Assembly: GCF_004343195.1 (NCBI RefSeq)
Contig: NZ_SMCR01000003.1
Span: forward strand, 186,001 to 250,000
Origin: Biostraticola tofi
GTDB taxonomy: Bacteria > Pseudomonadota > Gammaproteobacteria > Enterobacterales > Enterobacteriaceae
Reading direction: 5' to 3'
Length of the DNA: 64,000 bases
The notes below the pieces were generated by a model that searched no databases, was not told the origin of the DNA, and saw only the letters and a program-made list of their open reading frames with translations. This document shows, one piece after another, positions 53,253 to 63,112 of this stretch. The position numbers were made by a program, and so were the translations under genes. How positions within the stretch are numbered: the stretch's first letter is position 1; every line of letters begins with the position of its first letter.

Positions 53253-54110
53253 CTAGTGATGGTTTCCGCCGCGCAGATATATTACCCAATACGTTAATCC
53301 TACCAGTAAACCACCACCGATGATGTTGCCAATCGTGACAGGAATCAGATTGTCGATGATAAAATTGCTTACGGTCAGATGGGAAAACTGTTCGGGAGCC
53401 ATCCCGATGGCCTGCCAGAATTCCGGCGAGGCGAAATTTTTGATAACGATACCCAATGGGATCATGAACATATTGGCGATGCTATGCTCGAAGCCGCTGG
53501 CGACAAACATCGCCACCGGAAAAATCATGGCGAACATTTTATCGGTCAGGCTGCGGCCGGAGTAACTCATCCATACCGCCAGGCAGACCATCAGGTTCGC
53601 CAGGGTGCCCAGACAGACAGCTTCGATAAATGTGTGATGCATCTTATGGTCAGCGGTCTGCAGGACATTGAGTCCCCAAGCGCCATTAGCGACCATATGT
53701 TGCCCGGCAAACCAGATCAGGCCGACAAAGAACAATGCGCCGAACAGGTTGCCGACATACACGTTAATCCAGTGGCGGAACAGCTGGAACCAACTGATGC
53801 GACCGCTGGCCTTGGCCACCATAATCAGCACCGTCGACGTAAACAGATCCGCGCCGCAAACCACGACCAGCATCAGCCCGAGAGAGAAACAGATACCGCC
53901 AATCAGTTTGGCGATGCCGTAAGGAATATCGCCGGTACCGGTGGTAACAGTAATGTAGAAAGCAAACGCAATGGAGATAAACACCCCAGCGGTGATCGCC
54001 AGATAAAACGTCGTGACGAGTTTTTTAGTGGCTTTGTAGACTCCGGCTTCTTCGGCGACTTTTGCCATTGCCTGAGGCAACAATGAATCAAAGGGGTTGT
54101 CTGCTTTCAC
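53253..54110 (-). CDS. focA: formate channel FocA
   Basis: 285 residues, as in E. coli. Six membrane helices of the formate/nitrite transporter fold. The gating His lies in [19 protein letters not shown], and a pore Thr in the N-terminal half. The cytoplasmic N-terminus [26 protein letters not shown] interacts with PflB in E. coli. It exports or re-imports formate produced by PflB. Confidence 0.97.
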   Translation of the reverse strand: MKADNPFDSLLPQAMAKVAEEAGVYKATKKLVTTFYLAITAGVFISIAFAFYITVTTGTGDIPYGIAKLIGGICFSLGLMLVVVCGADLFTSTVLIMVAKASGRISWFQLFRHWINVYVGNLFGALFFVGLIWFAGQHMVANGAWGLNVLQTADHKMHHTFIEAVCLGTLANLMVCLAVWMSYSGRSLTDKMFAMIFPVAMFVASGFEHSIANMFMIPLGIVIKNFASPEFWQAIGMAPEQFSHLTVSNFIIDNLIPVTIGNIIGGGLLVGLTYWVIYLRGGNHH

Positions 54111-54439
54111 ACTGACTCTCTCACAGGATTAATTAACGACTTAATTCTAACAAACCAGTATAGAGTAAAAATTGATATGGATCATAATGCCAGGCGCTAT
54201 TAAGCCCGAGGGGGAGTATAACTGCTATTTTATTAATATAAGCTATTGAAAATAGGCTTAAAAAATAAATTTTAAAGATTGCAGTATAATTTTAAAACGA
54301 GAATATTTCTACCTCAAAGGCGTTAACGAATGATACCTTATGTGGATATTTTGTTTCATCATCATCGGTATTTTCCGCCCTTGTCACTCAATTGAAACAT
54401 TTCATGAAATTGGCGCATTTTATTTACAGTCAAATAAAA
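54111..54439. other. focA-pfl promoter region
   Basis: About 330 AT-rich bases between focA and the ycaO terminator. It contains the FNR-like site at 54172. In E. coli the corresponding region carries several promoters and ArcA, IHF and NarL sites; I cannot place those reliably by eye. Confidence 0.5.
54172..54185. promoter_or_regulatory. FNR box upstream of focA-pflB
   Basis: TTGATATGGATCAT matches the FNR consensus TTGAT-N4-ATCAA in nine of ten positions. It is 62 bases before the focA start. FNR activates focA-pfl in E. coli when oxygen is absent. Confidence 0.75.
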
Positions 54440-54476
54440 AACGGCGGTCAAATAATGCGTTTATTTGACCGCCGTT
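54440..54476 (-). terminator. intrinsic terminator of ycaO
   Basis: A perfect 16-base-pair stem, AACGGCGGTCAAATAA / TTATTTGACCGCCGTT with a five-base loop, followed on the minus strand by TTTT and an AT-rich tail. It lies 76 bases after the ycaO stop. Confidence 0.88.
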
Positions 54477-54551
54477 ATACCTGATAATTCCCTGTTCGTC
54501 ACGGGGATTACCCCTGACGGTTTGTCAATCAGACGCCAGGGGCATGCGCTA

Positions 54552-56312
54552 TTATTTCGACCAGTGACGACGCTTGGCGGCCTGGAGTTTTTCATAAGCT
54601 GCCAACAGCGACTGGTGGGCCGGCAGGGCGTTGAGATCGCTGTCAATGGAGAACAGGCCATTGAAGCATCCATGGCCCTCAATGGCCGCATTGGCCGCCG
54701 CCAGCGCGTGCTCGCCATACATGCGGGCAAACGCGTGCTGGTATTGCGCCGGGCCCCGGTCAGGTTCCTGGGCCAGCAGCAGCAGGGTATGCAGGCAGCG
54801 GTAGTAATTGTCGCGTTCTGGCGAAAACACCGATGCATTGAAGTCCCGGGTCCATTCGGTCCAGATAAGCGCCTGATCCAAATCACCGCCGGCCAGCGCC
54901 AGCATCACTTTTAATTCACCAATCCGCAGCGTGTACCAGCCATTGTCTTTACCGGTGGCCAGGCCGAGCAATTCACGCACCCGGGTGAAATCGTCCAGAC
55001 CCTCATCATCCAACGTCTCGATAAGCGCCAGATACTGCTGTGGTTTCCATTGACAGTCAGGCAGGCCCAGCAGGGTGTCACGCAGGTGAATGGCCATGGT
55101 GTTATTGGCCAGCAGCAGGTCTTCTGCCGGATAGATGTCGGACATGCCCGGCACCAGGATACGGCAGGCGTAGACGCCCAGATGCTCATAATCGGCGATA
55201 TACACCTCAACGCCCTGTCGGTCGAAAATCGCCATCAAGGTAGTGAACTCATCGCTGGTCGAGCCGCTAAAATCCCACTCGGCAAAGTCGTAGTCCGCGT
55301 CCTGCTTGAACAGATCCCAGGAAATCAGGCCGCTGGAGTCGATGAAATGCGTTTCCAGGTTGGCATGCTCAGCCACTTCTTCGTCATCGAAGGTCGGCGG
55401 GGTAAACACATCAAGATCCTTGAGACTGCGGCCCTGGAGCAATTCGGTCACCGTTCTTTCCAGCGCGACGCCGAAATCAGGATGGGCGCCGAACGAGGCG
55501 AAGCAAGTGCCGTTGGCGGGGTTGAACAGCACGACGCAGATAACCGGATACTCGCCGCCAAGGGAGGCATCATAGGCAAAAATAGGGAACCCCTCGGCTT
55601 CCAGGCGCTCTATGGCTTCAATCACCCCGGGATAACGATCCATTACCGTCTGAGGGATAAGCGGCAGGCTCAGCGATTCGGCGATGATGCGGTTTTTCAC
55701 ATAACGCTCAAACACCTCGGACAACCCCTGCACCCGGGCTTCGTTGGCGGTATTACCGGCCGACATGCCATTGGAGACATACAGGTTACCAATGATGTTC
55801 ATCGGGATATACACCGTCTGTCCGTCCGACTGCCGGCTGAAGGGCAGGGCGCAGATGCCCCGTTCAGCATTGCTGGACTGCAGATCGATAAGCGCGCTGG
55901 CGGTCAGCTCCTGCTCAGGATCATAAAATTCGCGCAGCCGTTTATCCAAAATCCCGGCCGGCAACGCGTCATCGTCGGTCAGCGCAAACCATTTCTCGTT
56001 GGGATAGTGGACAAAATCACCGTTGGCAATCGCTTTACCCAGATAGAAATCAGCAAAGAAATAGTTGGTGGAAAGGCGTTCGAAGTATTCGCCCAGCGCC
56101 GAGGCCAGGGCGGCTTTCTTGCTGGCGCCTTTACCGTTGGTGAAACACAGCGGGCAGTCTTTGTCCCGGATATGCACCGACCAGACATGGGGAACAGGGT
56201 TCAGCCAGGAGGCCTCTTCGATATTGAAACCCAGGTCGCTGAGCTGCTGGTAAAAACGCGCGATGGAATCTTCCAGGGCCGCGTCTTTCCCCGGGATAAA
56301 AGTCTGAGTCAT
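54552..56312 (-). CDS. ycaO: YcaO, ATP-dependent ribosomal protein S12 methylthiolation accessory factor
   Basis: 586 residues from ATG 56312, the E. coli start (MTQTFIPGKDAALEDSIARF) and length. The N-terminal two-thirds is the YcaO ATP-binding domain, including SNGMSAGNTANEARVQGLSEVFERYVKN, whose acidic residues bind Mg-ATP. The C-terminal helical part is a tetratricopeptide-like region. E. coli YcaO helps RimO modify S12 Asp88. In thiazole/oxazole peptide clusters, YcaO proteins act as cyclodehydratases, but no precursor peptide or dehydrogenase gene is near, so this is the housekeeping type. Confidence 0.94.
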   Translation of the reverse strand: MTQTFIPGKDAALEDSIARFYQQLSDLGFNIEEASWLNPVPHVWSVHIRDKDCPLCFTNGKGASKKAALASALGEYFERLSTNYFFADFYLGKAIANGDFVHYPNEKWFALTDDDALPAGILDKRLREFYDPEQELTASALIDLQSSNAERGICALPFSRQSDGQTVYIPMNIIGNLYVSNGMSAGNTANEARVQGLSEVFERYVKNRIIAESLSLPLIPQTVMDRYPGVIEAIERLEAEGFPIFAYDASLGGEYPVICVVLFNPANGTCFASFGAHPDFGVALERTVTELLQGRSLKDLDVFTPPTFDDEEVAEHANLETHFIDSSGLISWDLFKQDADYDFAEWDFSGSTSDEFTTLMAIFDRQGVEVYIADYEHLGVYACRILVPGMSDIYPAEDLLLANNTMAIHLRDTLLGLPDCQWKPQQYLALIETLDDEGLDDFTRVRELLGLATGKDNGWYTLRIGELKVMLALAGGDLDQALIWTEWTRDFNASVFSPERDNYYRCLHTLLLLAQEPDRGPAQYQHAFARMYGEHALAAANAAIEGHGCFNGLFSIDSDLNALPAHQSLLAAYEKLQAAKRRHWSK

Positions 56313-56557
56313 GTTATTCACTTTTTAACATTTATGAAGCTGGATGATACTTTTTTTTCACCCACAGCTCCACGTATTCTGTCGGACGGAAAAGCGATAT
56401 CGGACCCTGGCGGTCGAGGAGTGCTGAGCTTCCTGACGGTATACGGCATCCCTATAGGGCCATTGGGCCACCGATAAGCATTGCGGCGTCTCTGGGTGAG
56501 TGATAAAAACGTGAGTAAGGTGTTTATAAATTCTAATTGCAACTGTGGTGAGGGGAC

Positions 56558-57643
56558 ATGAACCAGGTTTTTAATTTCAGCTCCGGTCCGGCAATGCTGC
56601 CTGCCGAAGTATTGCGTCGTGCCGAACAGGAATTGGTCAATTGGCGCGGATTAGGCACATCAGTGATGGAAATCAGCCACCGCAGCAAAGAGTTCATCGA
56701 CATGGCCGATGAGTCAGAGCGCGACCTGCGCGAATTGCTGAGCATTCCGGATAACTATAAAGTACTGTTCGCCCACGGCGGGGGGCGTGCCCAGTTTGCG
56801 GCGGTACCGCTGAATCTGCTGGGGGCATCCCGTAGCGCCGATTATATCGATGGCGGCTACTGGGCGCACAGCGCGATTGATGAAGCGAAAAAATACTGCG
56901 ATCCGCGCGTCATCGATATCAAGACCCGTATCGACGGCTTGCGCGGCCTCAAGCCGATGAGTGAGTGGGACCTTTCGCCCGACAGTACTTATGTGCATTA
57001 TTGCCCGAACGAAACCATTGATGGCGTGGCTATCGATGAAATGCCTGCTTTTGCCGACAGAACAGTCGTGGCCGATTATTCATCCACCCTACTGTCACGA
57101 CCGATTGATGTGTCGCGTTATGGCGTTATTTACGCTGGCGCACAGAAAAATATCGGCCCGGCCGGCCTGACGCTCATCATCGTTCGTGAAGATTTGATAG
57201 GCAGTGCCCGCCAGGAATTGCCCTCCATACTGGATTACCAAGTGCTGGCAAAACACGATTCCATGTTCAATACTCCGCCTACTTTCGCCTGGTATCTCTC
57301 CGGCCTGGTGTTCAAATGGCTGCTGGCGCAGGGGGGCCTGGTCGAAATGGGCAAACGTAATCAGGCCAAGGCCGATTATCTGTATAATGCCATCGACCAG
57401 AGCGATTTTTATCGCAATGATGTGGCGCCCGCCAACCGTTCGCGGATGAACGTGCCGTTCCTGCTGGCGGACGAAACGCTTAACGCGTTGTTCCTGGAGG
57501 AATCGCTGGCGGCGGGGCTGCATGCACTTAAAGGCCACCGGGTGGTCGGCGGGATGCGGGCGTCGATTTACAACGCCATGCCGCTTGCCGGGGTGCAAGC
57601 CCTGGTCGATTTCATGCAGGACTTTGCCCGTCGCCACGGCTGA
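56558..57643 (+). CDS. serC: phosphoserine/phosphohydroxythreonine aminotransferase SerC
   Basis: 361 residues. N-terminus [15 protein letters not shown], and the PLP lysine is Lys197 in [12 protein letters not shown]. It acts in serine synthesis and in pyridoxal phosphate synthesis. GAGGGG lies two to seven bases before the ATG. It begins the serC-aroA operon; ycaP, next to it in E. coli, is absent. The 245-base upstream gap carries its promoter. Confidence 0.97.
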   Translation: MNQVFNFSSGPAMLPAEVLRRAEQELVNWRGLGTSVMEISHRSKEFIDMADESERDLRELLSIPDNYKVLFAHGGGRAQFAAVPLNLLGASRSADYIDGGYWAHSAIDEAKKYCDPRVIDIKTRIDGLRGLKPMSEWDLSPDSTYVHYCPNETIDGVAIDEMPAFADRTVVADYSSTLLSRPIDVSRYGVIYAGAQKNIGPAGLTLIIVREDLIGSARQELPSILDYQVLAKHDSMFNTPPTFAWYLSGLVFKWLLAQGGLVEMGKRNQAKADYLYNAIDQSDFYRNDVAPANRSRMNVPFLLADETLNALFLEESLAAGLHALKGHRVVGGMRASIYNAMPLAGVQALVDFMQDFARRHG

Positions 57644-57673
57644 TGGCGAAGGCCGGTTTGACCTTTACCGCCA

Positions 57674-57697
57674 ACCGCCAGACTGTTCGCTGGCGGT
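57674..57697 (+). terminator. intercistronic hairpin serC-aroA
   Basis: ACCGCCAG / CTGGCGGT with an eight-base loop, followed by ATTAACCTCTTTT. A similar attenuator-like structure is known between serC and aroA in enteric bacteria; it would reduce aroA relative to serC. Confidence 0.55.
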
Positions 57698-57733
57698 ATT
57701 AACCTCTTTTGAACGTTGGAGAACGTGTTTCAC

Positions 57734-59020
57734 ATGCAGGCATCCCTGACCCTACAACCGGTTGTACATATTGACGGCACCATTAACCTACCTGGCTCCA
57801 AAAGCGTTTCGAATCGTGCCCTGTTGCTGGCGGCCCAGGCGGTAGGCACAACCCGCCTGACTAACCTGCTCGACAGTGATGACGTGCGCCATATGCTTGA
57901 CGCGCTGGGACAGTTAGGCGTGACCTGCCGCCTGTCTGCCTCTCGGCGCGAGTGTGAAATCGACGGCATAGGACGCCCGCTGTCGGCGGATCAGGCGTTG
58001 ACGCTGTTTCTCGGCAATGCCGGCACCGCCATGCGTCCGCTGGCCGCCGCATTGTGCCTGGGAACGCAGGATGTGGTGCTCACCGGTGAACCACGGATGA
58101 AGGAGCGCCCGATTGGACATCTGGTGGATGCATTGCGTCAGGGAGGGGCGCGGATAGCCTATCTGGAGCAGGAAAACTATCCGCCCCTGCGACTGATGGG
58201 CGGTTTTACCGGGGGCGAGGTCAGCGTTGACGGCAGCGTTTCCAGCCAGTTTCTGACCGCTTTGTTGATGATGGCCCCGCTTGCCGCCGAGGATACGGTG
58301 ATTCGCATTAAAGGCGAGCTGGTTTCAAAACCCTACATCGATATTACCCTGGCGCTGATGAAAACCTTTGGTATCGAGATACGCCATGACAATTATCGGG
58401 TTTTCTACCTGCATGGCGGCAGTCGCTATGTTTCCCCCGGCGACTACCTGGTGGAAGGGGATGCCTCTTCAGCCTCCTATTTCCTGGCGGCGGCAGCCAT
58501 TCGCGGCGGCACGGTGCGGGTCACCGGCATCGGCAAAAACAGCGTCCAGGGCGACATCCGCTTTGCCGACGTGCTTGAGCGCATGGGCGCGGTGATTCGC
58601 TGGGGTGACGATTTTATCGAGTGCCGTCGTGGCGAGCTTAATGCGGTCGATATGGACATGAACCACATCCCGGATGCGGCAATGACCATCGCCACCACTG
58701 CGCTGTTTGCCCGTGGTACCACGACCATCCGCAATATTTATAACTGGCGGGTCAAAGAAACCGATCGCCTAGCGGCGATGGCCACTGAACTGAGAAAAGT
58801 GGGGGCCACCGTTATCGAGGGCGAAGATTATATTACCGTGACTCCGCCCCAGAAGCTGACCACCGCTGAAATCGGTACCTATAATGATCATCGGATGGCG
58901 ATGTGCTTTTCCCTGGTGGCATTGTCCGACACGCCGATCACCATTCTGGACCCGCGTTGCACCTATAAAACCTTCCCGGACTATTTCGATCGTCTGGCTG
59001 ATATCAGCCGCCTGGCCTGA
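57734..59020 (+). CDS. aroA: EPSP synthase (3-phosphoshikimate 1-carboxyvinyltransferase)
   Basis: 428 residues from ATG 57734 with GGAG a little far upstream (12 bases). Phosphoshikimate-site motif [12 protein letters not shown] (19-30) and GNAGTAMRP (94-102) with the glyphosate-sensitive-type Gly97. The C-terminal NDHRMAM and [10 protein letters not shown] segments are intact. It makes EPSP in the shikimate pathway. Confidence 0.97.
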   Translation: MQASLTLQPVVHIDGTINLPGSKSVSNRALLLAAQAVGTTRLTNLLDSDDVRHMLDALGQLGVTCRLSASRRECEIDGIGRPLSADQALTLFLGNAGTAMRPLAAALCLGTQDVVLTGEPRMKERPIGHLVDALRQGGARIAYLEQENYPPLRLMGGFTGGEVSVDGSVSSQFLTALLMMAPLAAEDTVIRIKGELVSKPYIDITLALMKTFGIEIRHDNYRVFYLHGGSRYVSPGDYLVEGDASSASYFLAAAAIRGGTVRVTGIGKNSVQGDIRFADVLERMGAVIRWGDDFIECRRGELNAVDMDMNHIPDAAMTIATTALFARGTTTIRNIYNWRVKETDRLAAMATELRKVGATVIEGEDYITVTPPQKLTTAEIGTYNDHRMAMCFSLVALSDTPITILDPRCTYKTFPDYFDRLADISRLA

Positions 59021-59085
59021 GACCGCCCGGCCGGGCAATTTCATTGCTGCGGTCGGTAATGATAACGCTTAGCCCTTTTGATGCG

Positions 59086-59091
59086 TATAAT
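59086..59091 (+). promoter_or_regulatory. possible -10 element of a cmk-rpsA promoter
   Basis: A perfect TATAAT sits 58 bases before the cmk start. The sequence 17 bases upstream (TAACGC) is a poor -35. It is a plausible but weak candidate for transcription of cmk and rpsA. E. coli ycaL, normally between aroA and cmk, is missing here. Confidence 0.35.
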
Positions 59092-59148
59092 ACGCCGCAA
59101 CAAAGTCAGTGCAGTTGATATTACACCACCGCGGATGAGGAGAAGATC

Positions 59149-59832
59149 ATGACGGCAGCAGCCCCGGTTATTACCGTAGACGGGCCTAGCGGCGCAGGGA
59201 AAGGCACGTTGTGCAAAGCGCTGGCCGAGTCACTGCAGTGGCATTTGCTCGACTCCGGCGCCATTTATCGCGTGCTTGCCCTGGCGGCGCTGCATCACCA
59301 CGTGGATATTGCCAGTGAAGAAGCGCTGGTACCGCTGGCCGCACATCTGGATGTTCGTTTCCAGGTCAGTGAAGGTCAGCTTGACGTCATCCTTGAAGGT
59401 GAAAACGTCAGTAATGAAATTCGCCAGGAAACGGTAGGCAATACCGCTTCTCGGATAGCCGCCTTTCCCAGGGTCAGAGAGGCACTGCTGCGCCGTCAGC
59501 GCGCCTTTCGCGCCATGCCGGGTCTGATTGCCGATGGTCGTGACATGGGGACGGTGGTGTTTTCTGATGCCCCGGTAAAGATTTTTCTCGATGCCTCTTC
59601 GGAAGAAAGAGCGCACAGACGCATGAGGCAGTTGCAGGAAAAAGGGTTTAGTGTTAACTTTGAACGTCTTTTATCTGAGATAAAGGAACGGGACGAACGT
59701 GACAGAAACCGTCCGGTCGCGCCATTGATTCCGGCAGCAGATGCTCTGGTGCTGGATTCAACCACGCTGACCATTGAAGACGTCATCGCCCAGGCGCTGG
59801 CCTATTCGAAACGAATTCTGGCGTTGTCGTAA
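59149..59832 (+). CDS. cmk: cytidylate kinase
   Basis: 227 residues, as in E. coli. P-loop GPSGAGKGT (12-20) and the CMP-binding insert; the [10 protein letters not shown] motif and the [10 protein letters not shown] lid follow. It phosphorylates CMP and dCMP. GAGGAG lies seven bases before the ATG. It is followed by rpsA after 109 bases. Confidence 0.96.
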   Translation: MTAAAPVITVDGPSGAGKGTLCKALAESLQWHLLDSGAIYRVLALAALHHHVDIASEEALVPLAAHLDVRFQVSEGQLDVILEGENVSNEIRQETVGNTASRIAAFPRVREALLRRQRAFRAMPGLIADGRDMGTVVFSDAPVKIFLDASSEERAHRRMRQLQEKGFSVNFERLLSEIKERDERDRNRPVAPLIPAADALVLDSTTLTIEDVIAQALAYSKRILALS

Positions 59833-59941
59833 CGTAAATGAAAATTACCCTGTTGTATGGATGCAATGGGGCGTGTAAAACAACCCCATCAAGCAGGATG
59901 CCGGATGGACGTTAATCAAAAACATCTGAAGATTATCAAAC
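59833..59941 (+). promoter_or_regulatory. rpsA translation initiation region with S1 autoregulation
   Basis: The leader has a hairpin ATGGGG / CCCCAT (59866-59871 and 59884-59889). The start codon is preceded only by GAAG-ATTATCAAAC, without a real Shine-Dalgarno sequence. The E. coli rpsA leader has the same GAAG end and folded hairpins, and is translated efficiently yet repressed by free S1. The conserved end suggests the same control. Confidence 0.6.
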
Positions 59942-61618
59942 ATGACAGAATCTTTTGCTCAACTCTTTGAAGAATCCCTGAAAGAAATCGAAACCCGTCC
60001 CGGTTCCATCGTGCGCGGCACCGTGGTCTCTATCGCTAAAGACGTGGTGCTGGTTGACGCCGGACTGAAATCCGAATCCGCTATTCCTATCGAACAGTTT
60101 AAAAACGCCCAGGGCGAACTGGAAATCGAAGTTGGCGATCAGGTTGATGTCGCTCTTGACGCAGTAGAAGATGGCTTCGGTGAGACCCTGCTGTCTCGCG
60201 AAAAAGCAAAACGCCATGAAGCATGGCTGATGCTGGAAAAAGCTTACGAAGAAGCTGCTACCGTTATCGGCATCATCAACGGTAAAGTGAAAGGCGGTTT
60301 CACCGTTGAGCTGAACGGCATTCGCGCATTCCTGCCAGGTTCACTGGTTGACGTGCGTCCTGTACGCGATACGTTGCACCTTGAAGGCAAAGAGCTTGAG
60401 TTTAAAGTCATCAAGCTGGACCAGAAACGCAACAACGTCGTGGTTTCCCGTCGTGCGGTTATCGAGTCCGAAAACAGCGCTGAACGTGATCAACTGCTGG
60501 AAAACCTGCAGGAAGGCATGGAAGTCAAAGGTATCGTCAAGAACCTTACCGACTACGGTGCATTCGTTGACCTGGGCGGCGTGGATGGCTTGCTGCACAT
60601 CACTGATATGGCTTGGAAACGCGTTAAGCATCCGAGCGAAATCGTGAATGTCGGTGACGAAATCACCGTTAAAGTACTGAAATTCGATCGTGAGCGCACC
60701 CGTGTTTCCCTGGGTCTGAAACAGCTGGGCGAAGATCCTTGGGTCGCTATCGCGAAACGTTACCCGGAAGGCACCCGCCTGACCGGTCGTGTGACCAACC
60801 TGACTGACTACGGCTGCTTCGTTGAAATCGAAGAAGGCGTTGAAGGCCTGGTGCACGTGTCTGAAATGGATTGGACCAACAAAAACATCCATCCGTCCAA
60901 AGTGGTTAACGTGGGCGACGTGGTTGAAGTTATGGTTCTGGATATCGACGAAGAGCGTCGTCGTATCTCCCTGGGCCTGAAACAGTGTAAATCCAACCCG
61001 TGGCAGCTGTTTGCTGAAACCCATAACAAGGGTGACCGCGTCGAAGGCAAGATCAAGTCAATCACTGACTTCGGTATCTTCATCGGCCTGGAAGGCGGCA
61101 TTGACGGTCTGGTTCACCTGTCCGACATCTCCTGGAATGTCGCCGGCGAAGAAGCCGTGCGTGAATACAAGAAAGGCGACGAAATCGCCGCTGTTGTCCT
61201 GCAGGTTGATGCAGAACGCGAGCGTATTTCCCTGGGCGTGAAGCAACTGGCTGAAGATCCGTTCAATAACTACCTGTCTTTGAACAAGAAAGGTACCATT
61301 GTTACCGGTAAAGTCACTGCAGTTGACGCTAAAGGTGCTACAGTTGAATTAGCAGGCGGCGTTGAAGGTTACCTTCGTGCCTCTGAAGCCTCTCGCGACC
61401 GTATTGAAGACGCGACGCTGGTACTGAGCGTGGGCGACGACGTTGAAGCTAAATTCACCGGCGTTGATCGCAAAAACCGCGTTGTCAGCCTGTCCGTTCG
61501 TGCCAAGGACGAAGCTGATGAGAAAGAAGCCATCACTACTGTTAACACCAAACAGGAAGAGGCGACCAACTTCTCCAGCGCCATGGCAGAAGCGTTTAAA
61601 GCGGCAAAAGGCGAGTAA
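59942..61618 (+). CDS. rpsA: 30S ribosomal protein S1
   Basis: 558 residues with six S1 RNA-binding repeats. The central ones are seen as [37 protein letters not shown] and [19 protein letters not shown]. It binds mRNA leaders on the 30S subunit. Codon use is biased to GAA, AAA and CTG-rich, typical of a highly expressed gene. ihfB follows. Confidence 0.98.
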   Translation: MTESFAQLFEESLKEIETRPGSIVRGTVVSIAKDVVLVDAGLKSESAIPIEQFKNAQGELEIEVGDQVDVALDAVEDGFGETLLSREKAKRHEAWLMLEKAYEEAATVIGIINGKVKGGFTVELNGIRAFLPGSLVDVRPVRDTLHLEGKELEFKVIKLDQKRNNVVVSRRAVIESENSAERDQLLENLQEGMEVKGIVKNLTDYGAFVDLGGVDGLLHITDMAWKRVKHPSEIVNVGDEITVKVLKFDRERTRVSLGLKQLGEDPWVAIAKRYPEGTRLTGRVTNLTDYGCFVEIEEGVEGLVHVSEMDWTNKNIHPSKVVNVGDVVEVMVLDIDEERRRISLGLKQCKSNPWQLFAETHNKGDRVEGKIKSITDFGIFIGLEGGIDGLVHLSDISWNVAGEEAVREYKKGDEIAAVVLQVDAERERISLGVKQLAEDPFNNYLSLNKKGTIVTGKVTAVDAKGATVELAGGVEGYLRASEASRDRIEDATLVLSVGDDVEAKFTGVDRKNRVVSLSVRAKDEADEKEAITTVNTKQEEATNFSSAMAEAFKAAKGE

Positions 61619-61625
61619 TAACGGG

Positions 61626-61648
61626 GGAGCAGCATTTATCGCTGCTCC
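61626..61648 (+). terminator. hairpin between rpsA and ihfB
   Basis: GGAGCAGC / GCTGCTCC with loop ATTTATC, seven bases past the rpsA stop. No T run, so partial termination or mRNA 3' protection is likely. Confidence 0.5.
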
Positions 61649-61709
61649 TGGACGGTAGTTAAGTGCGTCACGATTTTCCTATAAAGATAATCGTGAACTT
61701 GGAGGATCT

Positions 61710-61994
61710 ATGACCAAGTCTGAACTTATAGAAAGACTCGCTGGCCAGCACGCTCATATCCAGGCAAAAGTGGTTGAGGATGCCGTGAAAGAGATGCTTG
61801 AGCATATGGCGACTACGCTCGCCAGTGGCGAACGCATCGAAATCCGTGGTTTCGGCAGTTTTTCTCTTCACTACCGTGCACCGCGTGTCGGACGTAACCC
61901 GAAAACCGGCGATAAAGTGGAATTGGAAGGTAAATACGTTCCCCACTTTAAACCAGGTAAAGAGTTGCGCGACCGCGCCAATATTTACGGTTAA
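61710..61994 (+). CDS. ihfB: integration host factor subunit beta
   Basis: 94 residues, as in E. coli. DNABII fold ([13 protein letters not shown]...) with the minor-groove arm ending in the conserved [12 protein letters not shown] segment. Pairs with IHF-alpha to bend DNA. AACTTGGAGG directly upstream gives a strong ribosome binding site. Confidence 0.97.
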   Translation: MTKSELIERLAGQHAHIQAKVVEDAVKEMLEHMATTLASGERIEIRGFGSFSLHYRAPRVGRNPKTGDKVELEGKYVPHFKPGKELRDRANIYG

Positions 61995-62036
61995 TTTATG
62001 CTGCAGGGGCATGGCATTATGCCGTTGTTGCCCATC

Positions 62037-62066
62037 AAAAAAGACACCTTCGGGTGTCTTTTTTTT
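62037..62066 (+). terminator. intrinsic terminator of ihfB
   Basis: AAGACACC / GGTGTCTT with the stable loop TTCG, flanked by A and T runs (eight T after the stem). A textbook bidirectional terminator 45 bases after the stop. Confidence 0.93.
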
Positions 62067-62272
62067 GCCCGTCGTCTGGCGGACGAAGCTCGATAAACCC
62101 CGTTGTGCTAGCTCCCAACACCCGCTGGGCATGTAAACTCAATACGGCCATCGCTGTTTATGTTCTTCGTTAAACCTATTTTATAAATGGAGCTGCTGGG
62201 TAATGATTGAAATTGAACCTGGATGATGCATGGTTTACAGTGAGCACTGTCCAGCGGTTTAAGGCGTATCTC

Positions 62273-63040
62273 ATGAAGGTTTTTATTTTGAGCATGGCAA
62301 AGTCTGTTCAACGGCGGGAATCGATCATTGCGCAGTGTGAAAAAAATAAACTGGATTATGAAGTCATAGAAGCGGTCGACGGCAATGCGCTGTCGGAAGA
62401 AGAGCGTATTAAACATACGCAAAAATTGAATTATGCCTTCCAAAACGGTGAGATTGGATGTGCCTTGAGCCATCAGAAAATTTACCAAAAAATGCTGGAC
62501 GAGAACATTTCTAATGCGTTAATCCTTGAGGATGATGCCGCCATTTCGAACGGTATTGATGTTGTTTTAGACAGTTTCCCTTATGCTACCAATCAGGCCG
62601 TACCGACAATAATACTCTTAAGCAAAGTCAATAAATTAATAAATAAGCCATTGTTTAATATAGATAAAAAGTATTCCCTGTATCCTGTTTATCATGCTAC
62701 AACATCGCATGGCTATATTATTAACCAGGCGGCAGCGGCGGCTCTGCTGCAATTTCTCTATCCTGTATGGATGGTGGCAGATAAATGGTCTTTGTTTGAA
62801 GAATACGCCAAGGTAAAGGTGTTGGCCGTTCATCCAGCGGCTATTTTGCTGTCTGGACATGCAACGGTATCGACTATCAATCCGGCAAACAACCCATGTG
62901 CTATTTCCGCTAAGAAGAAAAAAGTGTGGGGTGAATTGATGACCCTAAAACCGTTAAAGGTCAAACTGAAACACAAAATCAGAAAATTAATCATTCCCCT
63001 ATTTTCGGAAATCATCGATTTAAAAAAACCAGTTCCTTAA
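62273..63040 (+). CDS. glycosyltransferase family 25 (LPS/LOS biosynthesis type)
   Basis: 255 residues from ATG 62273, which opens MKVFILSMAKSVQRRESI, the typical GT25 start; AAGG lies ten bases upstream. The EDD metal-binding motif is at 86-88 (ALILEDDA), and IGCALSHQKIYQKM precedes it. The family usually adds galactose to lipooligosaccharide in the cytosol; the acceptor is not predictable. The C-terminus is basic. The gene is richer in A and T than its neighbours, stands alone between ihfB and agp, and is not at this locus in E. coli, so transfer is likely. Confidence 0.85.
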   Translation: MKVFILSMAKSVQRRESIIAQCEKNKLDYEVIEAVDGNALSEEERIKHTQKLNYAFQNGEIGCALSHQKIYQKMLDENISNALILEDDAAISNGIDVVLDSFPYATNQAVPTIILLSKVNKLINKPLFNIDKKYSLYPVYHATTSHGYIINQAAAAALLQFLYPVWMVADKWSLFEEYAKVKVLAVHPAAILLSGHATVSTINPANNPCAISAKKKKVWGELMTLKPLKVKLKHKIRKLIIPLFSEIIDLKKPVP

Positions 63041-63064
63041 AGTCCTATCCCCTCAGCGATGATT

Positions 63065-63086
63065 CAGCCCTGGCTTTCCAGGGCTG
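63065..63086. terminator. bidirectional terminator glycosyltransferase / agp
   Basis: A perfect nine-base-pair stem, CAGCCCTGG / CCAGGGCTG with loop CTTT, lies between two convergent genes. Only short T stretches follow. Confidence 0.55.
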
Positions 63087-63112
63087 TTCAACCATCAGCC
63101 AGCATTAATCAG

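Noticed and set aside
53379-54086. 235-codon open frame on the plus strand
   Set aside because: Antisense shadow of focA, with a low-complexity Gln/His-rich product typical of reversed membrane-protein codons.
54552-56312. YcaO as part of a thiazole/oxazole-modified peptide cluster
   Set aside because: There is no precursor peptide, E1-like protein or dehydrogenase nearby, and the protein matches the housekeeping E. coli YcaO from end to end.
55050-56477. Long open frame of 475 codons on the plus strand
   Set aside because: It is antisense to ycaO, whose protein is well conserved over its full length. The antisense product has no domain or start signal and arises from GC-rich codon bias.
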